Part shown: positions 55,661 to 64,000 of the stretch, piece by piece
How positions within the stretch are numbered: position 1 is the first letter of the stretch
Layout: every line of letters begins with the position of its first letter
Assembly: GCA_900555035.1 (NCBI GenBank)
Contig: USJX01000001.1
Coordinates: 1-64,000 of the forward strand
Direction: 5' to 3'
Source: an uncultured Prevotella sp.
GTDB lineage: Bacteria; Bacteroidota; Bacteroidia; Bacteroidales; Bacteroidaceae
DNA: 64,000 nt
Position numbers and translations under genes: made by a program
The notes under the pieces: model-generated
What the model saw: only the letters and a program-made list of their open reading frames with translations
Databases searched by the model: none
What the model was told of the DNA's origin: nothing

Positions 55661-57808
55661 CTATATGATGGTTGCTGCCGAAACAGAAACCTTTCTTCTC
55701 ATTACTCTTGTCTGATAGGAAATCATCTTTGGCATTTCCATTTCATTGAAACAGATGTGGAGTCCGATGGCTCTGGTCATGAGCAAATCATCGTGCTTTC
55801 CGTCAATGGCTCCGTATGCTCCGTTCTTCTTACGCTCGTAGGTAAGGAACTCATTCAGGCATCGTTGGTCACGCTCAACGTATAGATGCTCTCTGACTAC
55901 CTGAACCAAAACAGAGATAACCATTGGCTTGGTTGCCACATTGGTATGGAATCCGTACTTGCGTGGAAGACCTTCCTTGATGTCAGCTTCGCTCTGCTTG
56001 CGTGCATAGAGATTATCGTACTCATCCTTTATTTGATTCAGGATGAACTCAGACTGGTCACCACCTTCCAAGATGTGCTCCTTGTCTTTCGTCTCCAAGG
56101 TGTTGGATTCTATTACCAATAGGGCATTGTCGTAGTACTTGGCTATCTGTGCTGCTTTCCATGCCAGCAAGTCCATATCTATGTGTCCGTACCATTGGGC
56201 TACCACGTATGGCTTGCCACCTTCCATCATCCAATATCGGTCGAAGACACAGATAACAGACCAGTCTGCCTTACTACCTCTACCGCCAATATCCACGACA
56301 ACCAGATAGCGGTTTGTGACCTTGCAATCGTCAAAGTACTCTGGCTTGCTCCATATCCACAACTGCCCTGTCTTGTCTTCTGTGAATCGAACATTCTGTA
56401 GGCATTTCTTGCCCTTATATCCGTCTCCGTAAACATCACCGATGAACTTAGGTGCTCGGCAACCTTTCGTGAACTGGTCAACCTTCTCTTCTGCAAATAC
56501 CTTGGCTCCTGAGTGCTTGAAGGCCTCTACTGGGTCAGAAGGGAATCCGCTAGCCATATCGCCATGGTCAGTGAACTTCTTGCGCTCCATGATATACCAG
56601 TTGAGAGCTTCCAAAGGTGCTCCCATCTGCCACAACTTCCAAAGATAGGTAACTGGCTCCTCACGATTAGACATCGTGTTGGTGTTGTTGCGGTTGTCGT
56701 ACAACCATTTTGCGAACTCCTCTTTCTGTTTCTTACTCTCGAAGTCAAGATGGTATAAGTCGTAAATCTCGAACCATGGTACGAAGAACGGCTCAAATAC
56801 CGATTCTCCTGCTTCTGCTGCCAACCACTCCTGATGGAAGAAGTTTCCAGTACCATTTGCGGTTGATTCATATACTATCATCGTGTATGGTCTGTAGAGC
56901 ACACCATTGGTTGCATTCTGCACAACTTCCTCAGGAGACTTGCCTTCCGTCTTCTCCCACAATCCAACCTCGGAACAATGTATAAGGTTGTAGTCTTCAC
57001 CATTGGCAGAAGTAGGTTTCTGCATGGAGCCCACCTTGATTTTGCAGAATCGCTGAGGAACCTTCTTGACGTTACCTGATGTTCCGAACCCAACAAACTT
57101 AGGCTCGTTCTCGGTATATGCATCTCCCATTTCATGCAGGAACTTTACTGGGAACATCTTCAATGCTTCATCGAACATTCCTCGGATGGTTTCTGCGGTG
57201 TCCTTGACCTGAGCCACGATGAGCGAGTTGAGACCCTTCTGCCACATGAGTTGCAACCAGAGGAAGTACATCTGAATAACCGTTGAACCTCCCCATTGTC
57301 GGGCTTTCAGAAGAATGAGACGGATAGGGCGATTCTTCTTTCTTCGCTCCTCCAGCCACCTGAGCAGTCTGCGCTGCGGTCTTCTGAGAACAAAACGGAA
57401 TGGGAGACCTCCACCTTTCGGCTTGATATAGATGAATACGGCAAAGAAGAAGAATGGGTCATGTTTCATTCTGATGCGAGTAAACTGCTCTACCAGTTGT
57501 TCCATTTCCTCCTCCTCGTTGTATGGCTCGTCTATATCCTTGTGCAGTTCCTCGATTACTGCCTTGCAGCTACCCAACTCGATGAGCATCTTGACGAGCG
57601 GAATCTTCTTCATTGATAGAGGAAGGTTCTGTTTCTGAATCGGGTAATCGGGCAGGAAGAGCAGGAATCGCTTATCTCCACAACCTTCACCCTTGACTGG
57701 ATTGAAAGGTGTGTTGATTTCCTTGATGCGTTTATCGTTCTCTTTCAGGATGCCCAATACATGTTTGTCGAGTGCATCAGTCAGTTTGGCGGTTACTTGT
57801 CTTGGCAT
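55661..57808 (-). CDS. Terminase large subunit
   Basis: About 715 residues from the ATG at 57808 (a GTG at 57832 is possible). The ATPase domain has a Walker-A-like KARQWGGST (about 168-176). Walker B is in YNLIHCSEVGLWE. The nuclease domain shows VVVDIGGRGSKADWSVI, LVIESNTLETKD and DGKHDDLLMTRAIGLH, the acidic triad of TerL RNase-H-like nucleases. It packages DNA through the portal. The start overlaps the upstream rhomboid gene by 16 bases. Confidence 0.92.
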   Translation of the reverse strand: MPRQVTAKLTDALDKHVLGILKENDKRIKEINTPFNPVKGEGCGDKRFLLFLPDYPIQKQNLPLSMKKIPLVKMLIELGSCKAVIEELHKDIDEPYNEEEEMEQLVEQFTRIRMKHDPFFFFAVFIYIKPKGGGLPFRFVLRRPQRRLLRWLEERRKKNRPIRLILLKARQWGGSTVIQMYFLWLQLMWQKGLNSLIVAQVKDTAETIRGMFDEALKMFPVKFLHEMGDAYTENEPKFVGFGTSGNVKKVPQRFCKIKVGSMQKPTSANGEDYNLIHCSEVGLWEKTEGKSPEEVVQNATNGVLYRPYTMIVYESTANGTGNFFHQEWLAAEAGESVFEPFFVPWFEIYDLYHLDFESKKQKEEFAKWLYDNRNNTNTMSNREEPVTYLWKLWQMGAPLEALNWYIMERKKFTDHGDMASGFPSDPVEAFKHSGAKVFAEEKVDQFTKGCRAPKFIGDVYGDGYKGKKCLQNVRFTEDKTGQLWIWSKPEYFDDCKVTNRYLVVVDIGGRGSKADWSVICVFDRYWMMEGGKPYVVAQWYGHIDMDLLAWKAAQIAKYYDNALLVIESNTLETKDKEHILEGGDQSEFILNQIKDEYDNLYARKQSEADIKEGLPRKYGFHTNVATKPMVISVLVQVVREHLYVERDQRCLNEFLTYERKKNGAYGAIDGKHDDLLMTRAIGLHICFNEMEMPKMISYQTRVMRRKVSVSAATII

Positions 57809-58272
57809 AGCGGTGCATTTAAATAACCCCACAACAAACCTAGTACATAGCAGTAGATGTGGACTCCAACTGCCATGCAGGGAATGAAGATTCCGATACT
57901 GATATAGAGAAAGATGATGGTATTGTATCTTACCTTTTTATTGACGTAAGGGGCGATGAACCCCATATAAGCATAGATAAAGCCACTGAGACCGATGATA
58001 GGTACGGAGGATTGGGAAGGATAGCTGATGGCGATGAGATAGAATGCGACCATGTGACCGATGCCGCAAGGTATGTCTCGGTAGCATTGATGGAATATAT
58101 AAAGGTTGATGGCGGCATGGAAGACGTTCTGATGAAAGAACGGATAACTGATGCGCTGCCATAGAGTGCAGCCATCATACAAGCCCATGCCATCATAGCC
58201 CATAAGGGTGATACACATTATTATAATGTACCCTGCATAAAGCGCAATCTTCTCTTTCGCTCCTCGTTGCAT
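57793..58272 (-). CDS. Rhomboid-family intramembrane serine protease
   Basis: 159 residues with about six hydrophobic segments. Catalytic landmarks are all present: HQNVFHAAIN (H47-x4-H52-x3-N56) in the second helix, GLSG (S96) in the fourth, and VHIYCYVLG (H138, G145) in the last. S96 and H138 would be the catalytic dyad, as in GlpG. It overlaps the terminase gene by 16 bases and the upstream HTH-protein gene by 52 bases, so it is an integral part of the packaging operon. Its substrate is unknown; the capsid protein's hydrophobic N-terminus is a candidate (inference). Confidence 0.82.
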   Translation of the reverse strand: MQRGAKEKIALYAGYIIIMCITLMGYDGMGLYDGCTLWQRISYPFFHQNVFHAAINLYIFHQCYRDIPCGIGHMVAFYLIAISYPSQSSVPIIGLSGFIYAYMGFIAPYVNKKVRYNTIIFLYISIGIFIPCMAVGVHIYCYVLGLLWGYLNAPLCQDK

Positions 58273-58679
58273 CTTTTCTTCTCCTCCTTTCTCACCCTAT
58301 AAAGTATAACGTGCATGGTTGACGGAGTAAGATAGAAGCTGGGTGCTGGCTCGTAGCATACACGTTTGATAATATCCATCTTTGACAAGTGTGGATATTG
58401 CTTTCTATAATTCTTGAATCTTCTGAAAATCTCCTGATACATTGCCCTTCGGGTTGGTATCATATAATCAATGGATTTTCCCAACAATAAGTCTAATATG
58501 ACTATATAAGCACGGTCTTCCGATACCCAAAATCTACTGCTCGGAGACTGGGATAGCTTTTCCTCAATCTCTGAGAGTGTTATATTGTCTCCTGTCGTAA
58601 GTAGTATCTCACGATAAGCCCTCAATATATCAGCATCACGTTCCTCTTTAAAATCACACCGTGAATCCTTATATTTCAT
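58221..58679 (-). CDS. Phage DNA-binding protein, candidate small terminase
   Basis: 152 residues from the ATG at 58679 (a longer frame exists, but the -7 box at 58691-58698 places the start here). RAYREILLTTGDNITLSEIE followed by EKLSQSPSSRFWVSEDRAYI, with later basic helices (RMAMYQ-like RRAMYQEIFRRFKNYRKQYP), fits a winged-HTH DNA-binding fold. Position before the terminase and rhomboid genes suggests a packaging-recognition role. The leader is only a few bases. Confidence 0.65.
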   Translation of the reverse strand: MKYKDSRCDFKEERDADILRAYREILLTTGDNITLSEIEEKLSQSPSSRFWVSEDRAYIVILDLLLGKSIDYMIPTRRAMYQEIFRRFKNYRKQYPHLSKMDIIKRVCYEPAPSFYLTPSTMHVILYRVRKEEKKRCNEERKRRLRFMQGTL

Positions 58680-58690
58680 ATCTGACACTG

Positions 58691-58698
58691 CAAATATA
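58691..58698 (-). promoter_or_regulatory. -7 box of the leftward packaging operon
   Basis: Minus-strand TATATTTG then CAG; transcription would start ~5-7 bases before the ATG at 58679. No TTAACGGATAAA copy at the 23-base spacing. Confidence 0.55.
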
Positions 58699-58737
58699 CA
58701 AAAAATAATTGAATTAGTCGTATTAGAATAACGATAA

Positions 58738-58780
58738 TTAACGGATAAAGTACAAATTAGCCGAAAAAGCATTAATTTTG
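58738..58780 (+). promoter_or_regulatory. Phage box promoter of the head block
   Basis: TTAACGGATAAA (58738-58749), a 23-base spacer, and TAATTTTG (58773-58780), 32 bases before the ATG at 58812. Confidence 0.82.
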
Positions 58781-58811
58781 GGCATTGATTTATAAATTAA
58801 TACATATATAT

Positions 58812-59627
58812 ATGCCAGATAATACAAATATTGAACAGAATGCTGGTACTGCCAAGCAGCAGGAAACGAAGACCAAGAGAGACTTGGCTTTGGAGCGTTT
58901 GAAGACCCGCCACCCCGATACGGAGTATGCGGATGATGAAGCCATGTATGGCGCAATCAACGATGATTATGATGCCGACCAGAAGGCTTTGCAGGGTTAC
59001 AAGGATAACGAGAAGGCGATGGGTGACTGGTTGGGTAGTGACCCTGAGGCGGCTACCTTCCTTCAAGCGATGAAGGCTGGAAAGAGTCCTTATGCCGAGT
59101 TGATTCGCACTCATGGCGAGGATGCCATTGATTACTACTCTGACCCAGACAATGCTGATGAGATTGCATCGGCTCAGTCGGAGTTCTTGCAGAATGCTGC
59201 AAACGGCAAGAAATTGCAGGAGGAGTATGATAAGAATATGCCTTCCAGCTATGAGGTGTTTGACAAGTTGGAGGAGAAGTATGGCGAGGAAGCTGTTAAC
59301 GATGCCATCGACCAGTGCTTTCAGACCATGCGCAATGTGGTGACTGGCAAGTTTACTGAGGAAATGATTACTGCTTTCATCAAGGCAAAGAACCATGATA
59401 CCGATGTGGCTGATGCGGCACATGAAGGTGAGGTTCGTGGAAAAAATAGTAAGCATATCAAGAACTTGCAGCTACGCAAGAAGGGCGATGGTACTGCCGA
59501 CCTTGATTCTGCCAATGCGGAGACCAATCGAACGGATAACCAGCCTGACCTTGGTGCTATGGGCAGGGTAGCACGAAGGGGTAGCATCTGGGAACGTGGA
59601 AACGAAAAGAGAACACACATTAGATAA
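58812..59627 (+). CDS. Probable scaffolding protein
   Basis: 271 residues from the ATG at 58812 (MPDNTNIEQNAGTAKQQ). Highly charged and helical, with a Lys/Arg-rich start and Asp/Glu/Gln-rich core, rich in Ala; no enzyme motif. Gene order (here, capsid, head-completion proteins, portal) is that of a head module, where the scaffold precedes the capsid. Inference from composition and place. Confidence 0.65.
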   Translation: MPDNTNIEQNAGTAKQQETKTKRDLALERLKTRHPDTEYADDEAMYGAINDDYDADQKALQGYKDNEKAMGDWLGSDPEAATFLQAMKAGKSPYAELIRTHGEDAIDYYSDPDNADEIASAQSEFLQNAANGKKLQEEYDKNMPSSYEVFDKLEEKYGEEAVNDAIDQCFQTMRNVVTGKFTEEMITAFIKAKNHDTDVADAAHEGEVRGKNSKHIKNLQLRKKGDGTADLDSANAETNRTDNQPDLGAMGRVARRGSIWERGNEKRTHIR

Positions 59628-59680
59628 TTCGACAAGGTGAAAAGATAATATATAATGTTTAATTAATATTCAGAATAACA

Positions 59681-61222
59681 ATGAAGAAAAGTACATTTAA
59701 TCGGCTGCTTTCCATATTTCTGATGGTGATTGCAGTTATTTTTGGAGTGAATGGTCAGGTTCTCATGGCTGAGACGGCTCTGCCTGATGGCGGTAGTACC
59801 GAGAGTGGTCACGCTGCGGAAGCTGGTGGTGCTACTGCTGCCGGTGATTCTGGAAATGGCGGTGCGGCTCGTCAGGATGATGGTATTGCTACTGAGGGCA
59901 AGGGTCGAGAGCATTATAATGAGAATGGCACGGATTTCTATGAGAACGACATCAACGACAAGATTATCAAGATTCGTCCAATGGCTTCTCCAGTTGACCA
60001 GATTTCACGCTATGCTACAACCAAGTCTGCCTCATCTTTCGTGGTTGAGTATTGGAGTATCGGTACACGTCCTATCAAGACTACCGTAAAGGAGACAACC
60101 GTGGAGAGTACTGGTACATCTATGGTATTGAAGGTAGAAGACCCTGAAATGTTCACGCTGGATGATACCATCCGAGTAGTGGGTGTGAAGGCGATTACCA
60201 ACTACAAGAATCAGGCTTATGCAGACCTTACCGATGAACCTACTCCTGATTTGGAACTTTGTGTGTGTGGTAAGGATAATGAGGGTTATCCTATTGTGTA
60301 TGCCGTAAATGGTAATTTGGTTAAGAAGCAGCCTATTGGTATTCCTGCCTTGAAGAAGGGTCAGAAACTTATCCGTATGGCTAAGAGTTGCGGTGAGTTG
60401 GACGTACAGACGGGTCGTTTCAACAACCTTCCTGATTCTGATATTCAGTACTGCCAGAACTTCATGATTCAGGTTGAGGAGAGCACCTTCAATAAGATTG
60501 CTGCTAAGCGAGTAGATTGGGACTTCTCTGATATCGAGGAGGATAGTATCTATGATATGCGTCTTGCGATGGAGGGTACTTATCTCTTTGGTGATATGGC
60601 TTGTATCAAACATACTACCAAGAACAACTCGGCTCAGTGGTTTACAAAGGGTATCTGGTGGATGGCTGGTAAGGACATTGAGGTAGGTCATGTTGCTACT
60701 GCTGACGATATTAAGAAGGGCTATGGTAATAATGAGCGAGTGATTACAGACTTGGAGTTGGTTGATATTTCCAAGGACTTGTTCGTGGGTACTGGTATCG
60801 GCAACAAGCGCAAGGTGATTATAGCTGGTTCTTCCTTTTTGAGCGCATTCAGTAAGATTGACTCTGACAAGTTCCGCTTGAAGGACACCGTAGAGGTTTG
60901 GAACTTGAAGTTCAAGAGTTGGGAGACTGATTTCGGTGAGGTGCTGATGATTCACTCTGAGTTGTTTGACCTCTTCGATATGAGCGACTGCGGCTTTGCC
61001 CTTGACCCTGAGTTCTTGGTTAAGCGAGTACACTTGTCTTGGACACGTAACGTACTTGACTTGAAGAAGGCTGGCATCCGTAACACCGATGCAGTAGTTA
61101 TTCAGGAGGTAGCTTGTCTGTACTTGAAGTACCCTAAGGCACACGCTCGTATGCGCCTTGCTGCGGTTCCTGCATCAGAAGGTACATCTTTAACTGGTGA
61201 GACGAATGCTTCTGCTGCATAA
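59681..61222 (+). CDS. Major capsid protein with signal-peptide-like N-terminus
   Basis: 513 residues. Residues 1-~28 form a hydrophobic signal-like segment (MKKSTFNRLLSIFLMVIAVI then FGVNGQVLMA). Then a Gly/Ala/Asp-rich linker and the capsid body (IIKIRPMASPVDQISRYATT, VVEYWSIGTRPIKTTVKETT, then VWNLKFKSWETDFGEVLMIH). Capsid identity comes from size, gene order between scaffold and portal, and fold-typical sequence; family homology is not proven here. An ATG at 59765 (MAETALPDGG) could be a start of the mature form. Confidence 0.78.
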   Translation: MKKSTFNRLLSIFLMVIAVIFGVNGQVLMAETALPDGGSTESGHAAEAGGATAAGDSGNGGAARQDDGIATEGKGREHYNENGTDFYENDINDKIIKIRPMASPVDQISRYATTKSASSFVVEYWSIGTRPIKTTVKETTVESTGTSMVLKVEDPEMFTLDDTIRVVGVKAITNYKNQAYADLTDEPTPDLELCVCGKDNEGYPIVYAVNGNLVKKQPIGIPALKKGQKLIRMAKSCGELDVQTGRFNNLPDSDIQYCQNFMIQVEESTFNKIAAKRVDWDFSDIEEDSIYDMRLAMEGTYLFGDMACIKHTTKNNSAQWFTKGIWWMAGKDIEVGHVATADDIKKGYGNNERVITDLELVDISKDLFVGTGIGNKRKVIIAGSSFLSAFSKIDSDKFRLKDTVEVWNLKFKSWETDFGEVLMIHSELFDLFDMSDCGFALDPEFLVKRVHLSWTRNVLDLKKAGIRNTDAVVIQEVACLYLKYPKAHARMRLAAVPASEGTSLTGETNASAA

Positions 61223-61321
61223 AAAGCAGGTAGAATTGCAAATCATTCATTAAATAGTGAGGGGTGTGGGCACTAGCCCCATCCCTTTTTTAGTAACACA
61301 TATATATAATAAGGTATAATC

Positions 61322-61729
61322 ATGTTTAATAAATATCAAGCTGGTTCGGACTTGGCATTCAGCGTTATGGTTGGTAACGAGAGAATGCGCATTGTTTTTG
61401 AGGGTAAGACTATGGGAAGTAGCATCTATATGACAAGAGACCCTAAGGTACAGAAGTCTATCGAGTCTCATTATTGGTTCAACGACAAATTCTTCTTGGT
61501 GGAGAGTATTGACGAGAAGAAGGAAGCTGCGGAAGCCAAGAAGAAGGCTGCTGCCAAGGCAAAGAAGAAGGTGGCTGACGAGAAGAAGACCCACATTGTG
61601 ACAGATGTTGAGGATGCCAAGGAATATCTGGCAGAGACCTTCGGTGTGAGTCGTTCCAAGATGAAGACCAAGGAGGAAATCTTGGCTATTGCCAAGGAAA
61701 AGGGTGTTGAACTAGAAGGACTGGAATAA
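61322..61729 (+). CDS. Small head protein with Ala/Lys coil and HeH/SAP-like end
   Basis: 135 residues. An N-terminal beta region (VGNERMRIVFEGKTMGSSIY), a repetitive Ala/Lys/Glu coil (EKKEAAEAKKKAAAKAKKKV), and a C-terminal helix-extension-helix (VSRSKMKTKEEILAIAKEKG) like SAP/HeH DNA-binding motifs. Its stop overlaps the next start (TAATG). Possibly head-tail connector or DNA binding. Confidence 0.65.
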   Translation: MFNKYQAGSDLAFSVMVGNERMRIVFEGKTMGSSIYMTRDPKVQKSIESHYWFNDKFFLVESIDEKKEAAEAKKKAAAKAKKKVADEKKTHIVTDVEDAKEYLAETFGVSRSKMKTKEEILAIAKEKGVELEGLE

Positions 61730-62388
61730 TGAGTACGTATGCTGTATCTGAACTGGTGAAAGAAGTGAAGGTGCTCTTGGATAGAAACCAAGAGTCTGCT
61801 GGCTTGCTGACCCCTACAGATTCTGATACCCTGACACAGGGCGAGTTGATTCAGAGTAAGATTGTGGATGCAGCAAGAATCATTCTGACGGATGCTCCTG
61901 CCCACTTGCTTGACGGACAGAGATTCGAGGGGCTTGATGTGGTGTGGGAGGAATCGTATGGGGCTTATGTTGGAACCATGTATCTTCCATCGGATATGAT
62001 TAGAATACTGAGTGTAAAGGCTAGTGACTGGAAACGTTCGGCTCAGATTATCACGGAGGATGATGATGCCTACAAGATGCAGGGCAGTAGATTCGGGGTA
62101 AGAGGTAACTATGAGCGACCTATTGCTGCGCTTATCCATCATGATGGCGAGCGGTTCTTGGAACTATATACCAGCAGGAGCGACAAGGCTAATGTGGCTC
62201 TATCGTGTGTGTGTATGCCTTATGAGAAGGATGGCAATATTACCCTGCCTGATACCTTGAAGGATTCCATCACCTATATGGCTGGCTACCTGACGTGCAT
62301 CAGTCTTGGTGATACAGATACGGCTGGCACTCTGCTGGGTGTGGCTAGGAAGCTGGCACATATTGTTGAACCTACAGAAACACAATAA
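61729..62388 (+). CDS. Head completion/adaptor protein
   Basis: 219 residues. Helical N-terminus (STYAVSELVKEVKVLLDRNQ) and beta-rich core (AYVGTMYLPSDMIRILSVKA), a composition like gp4/DUF6682-type adaptors placed next to the portal. The gap to the portal gene is 2 bases. Identity by context and partial resemblance. Confidence 0.65.
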   Translation: MSTYAVSELVKEVKVLLDRNQESAGLLTPTDSDTLTQGELIQSKIVDAARIILTDAPAHLLDGQRFEGLDVVWEESYGAYVGTMYLPSDMIRILSVKASDWKRSAQIITEDDDAYKMQGSRFGVRGNYERPIAALIHHDGERFLELYTSRSDKANVALSCVCMPYEKDGNITLPDTLKDSITYMAGYLTCISLGDTDTAGTLLGVARKLAHIVEPTETQ

Positions 62389-62390
62389 CT

Positions 62391-64000
62391 ATGGCAAAGA
62401 AGAAAGAAAAAGCTAAATTGCTATCGTTGAGCAAGGTGATTGATAAGGATGAACTGGATAGCGTGAAGGAGTCGATGAAACGCTTTGACCGACCTTATGA
62501 GCGTGCCTTCTCTATCTTGCTGGAGGCTCAGCGATATTACAATAACATGGACAACTTCCGAAAGCGAAGGGAGAGAAATAAGCGGTACTGCTATGGAGAC
62601 CAGTGGGGAGATACCATTGAGTTCAAAAGCAAGTGTGGCTTTAAAAAGCGTATCAGGGAGGAAGACTATATCCGTGAGCAGGGCAGCGAACCATTGAAGA
62701 ATAACCTTATCAGAAGATTGGTGAAGAATGTGCTGGGTGTTTATCGCTCACAGAGTAAGGAACCTACCTGCAACGCAAGAGACAAGGATGAAAAGCGATA
62801 TGGTGAGACCATGAGCGTGGTGCTGCAATGTAACCGACAACTGAACCGAGAGACGGAGGTGGATGCACGTACCATTGAAGAGTTCCTGATAAGTGGTGCT
62901 GCTATTTATAAGAAAAAGTATGGATGGCGAAGGGGTAGGTTGGATTGCTGGACGGACTACGTGAACCCGAACAATTTCTTCATAGACAACAATATGAGAG
63001 ATTTCCGTGGTTGGGACGTGAGTTGCTTGGGTGAGGTGCATGACATTACCATCGGCAACGTGCTGAGAGAGTTTGCCAAGTCTCCTGCTGATGCTCGCAA
63101 GTTGAAGGAGATATACAGACTGGCAGCTAACCGAGATTTCGTGATAGCTGACTGCACCCAGCGATTCGGGGAGTTCGACCCTAAGACTATTGACTTTATG
63201 AATCCTTCCAACCCTTCGCTCTGCCGAGTGATTGAGGTTTGGCGCAAGGAGAGTAAGCCAAGATACCGATGTCATGACTACAACAATGGCGATGATTTCA
63301 AGATTGATATTGAGGATAAGGCTGATATTGTAGATGCTGAGAACAGAGACAGAATCAGGCGAGGTATGGCTGCTGGCATGCTGGAAGAGGATATTCCTCT
63401 GATTGATGCCGAGTGGTTTATGGATGATTACTGGCATTTCTATTATCTTTCTCCTTTCGGTGATATTCTGAGAGAAGGTGAGACTCCTTATGCTCATGGT
63501 GAGCATCCATACTGCTTTAAGTTCTATCCGTTTATTGATGGCGAGATTCACAGCTTCGTGGAAGATGTGATTGACCAGCAGAGATACGTGAACAGACTTA
63601 TCACGATGTATGACTTTATCATGCGTGCAAGTGCCAAGGGTGTATTGCTATGCCCAGATGATTGTCTTCCTGATGATATGAGTTGGGATGATTTCTGCGA
63701 TGAGTGGAGTAGGTTCAATGGTGTGGTGAGATACAAGCCAAACAAGAGTGGTCAGGTTCCTCAGCAAGTGGCGAACAACTCTACGAACATCGGTATCGGT
63801 GACTTGCTAAGTTTCCAGTTGAAGTTCTTTGAGGATATATCGGGAGTAAATGGTGCGCTGCAAGGAAAACCAGGAGTATCGGGTACGAGCGGTTCGCTTT
63901 ATGCCCAGCAGACACAGAATGCTACCATGTCGCTGCTTGATATATTGGAGAGTTTCAGCCAGTTTATCATTGATGGTGCTTACAAGACCGTTAAGAACAT
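62391..64000 (+). CDS. Portal protein, 5' part (cut by window edge)
   Basis: The ATG at 62391 starts MAKKKEKAKLLSLSKVIDKD, and the frame stays open to the right edge (536 codons). It is portal-like: RYYNNMDNFRKRRERNKRYC, LIRRLVKNVLGVYRSQSKEP, FVEDVIDQQRYVNRLITMYD and SGVNGALQGKPGVSGTSGSL, the P22/podovirus-type portal pattern. The stop is outside the window. Confidence 0.88.
   Translation, partial: MAKKKEKAKLLSLSKVIDKDELDSVKESMKRFDRPYERAFSILLEAQRYYNNMDNFRKRRERNKRYCYGDQWGDTIEFKSKCGFKKRIREEDYIREQGSEPLKNNLIRRLVKNVLGVYRSQSKEPTCNARDKDEKRYGETMSVVLQCNRQLNRETEVDARTIEEFLISGAAIYKKKYGWRRGRLDCWTDYVNPNNFFIDNNMRDFRGWDVSCLGEVHDITIGNVLREFAKSPADARKLKEIYRLAANRDFVIADCTQRFGEFDPKTIDFMNPSNPSLCRVIEVWRKESKPRYRCHDYNNGDDFKIDIEDKADIVDAENRDRIRRGMAAGMLEEDIPLIDAEWFMDDYWHFYYLSPFGDILREGETPYAHGEHPYCFKFYPFIDGEIHSFVEDVIDQQRYVNRLITMYDFIMRASAKGVLLCPDDCLPDDMSWDDFCDEWSRFNGVVRYKPNKSGQVPQQVANNSTNIGIGDLLSFQLKFFEDISGVNGALQGKPGVSGTSGSLYAQQTQNATMSLLDILESFSQFIIDGAYKTVKN

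Noticed and set aside
57833..58204. Forward-strand frames opposite the rhomboid gene
   Set aside because: They have no family features, while the minus-strand frame has every rhomboid catalytic landmark.

Overview
The left third of the window (1 to about 20.1 kb) reads as the chromosome of a gut Bacteroidales bacterium, most like Prevotella/Segatella (a copri-type genome). Promoters carry the Bacteroidetes -7 box TAnnTTTG, starts have AT-rich leaders rather than strong Shine-Dalgarno sites, and the gene set is typical: an Rpn-type nuclease, a CarboxypepD-reg/TonB-like outer-membrane barrel, tRNA-His, secG, lptE, a sigma-54 activator, pdxA, a DUF4837 lipoprotein, rlmN, a glycosyltransferase-DUF4922-SpoIID fusion, an AmpG-like transporter, an SPFH protein and yjbQ. 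The genus assignment is inference from gene content and style.

From about 20.3 to 21.2 kb there is no gene. It holds a consensus promoter with no gene behind it and two structured RNA candidates with terminators. This is probably the junction to an integrated phage.

From 21.2 kb to the right edge the sequence is a tailed, probably podovirus-like prophage. Its left arm carries early or accessory genes: a ParB-like protein, a DUF2829/Tad2-type anti-Thoeris candidate, and a leftward operon of small proteins ending in a Cro/CI-type repressor. A divergent promoter at 25.4-25.5 kb separates a DUF5681-like protein (left) from two virion/ejection candidates and a 5,916-residue polyvalent protein (27,446-45,196). 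Small structural or accessory genes follow to 49.5 kb. A leftward block (58.7-49.5 kb) encodes an HTH protein, a rhomboid protease, the large terminase, and tail fibre/spike proteins including a phosphoesterase-bearing spike. A rightward block (58.8-64 kb) encodes scaffold, major capsid, head-completion proteins and a portal cut by the window edge. No integrase, replication or clear lysis gene is visible; they may lie to the right.

The most unusual features are these. (1) The giant protein is punctuated by eleven [KRS]FS[LI][RKA] signatures that fall between recognisable enzymatic modules: two zincin-like peptidases, an inorganic-pyrophosphatase-like domain, two ART-like domains, a C5 DNA methyltransferase and an LPD38-like ejection region. 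It looks like an injected polyprotein. (2) A phage-specific promoter box, TTAACGGATAAA, lies exactly 23 bases upstream of the -7 box at four sites on both strands. (3) A rhomboid protease gene is wedged between the packaging genes, and the capsid protein has a signal-peptide-like N-terminus. (4) A 24-base leader repeat stands 6-8 bases before the start of four consecutive small genes.
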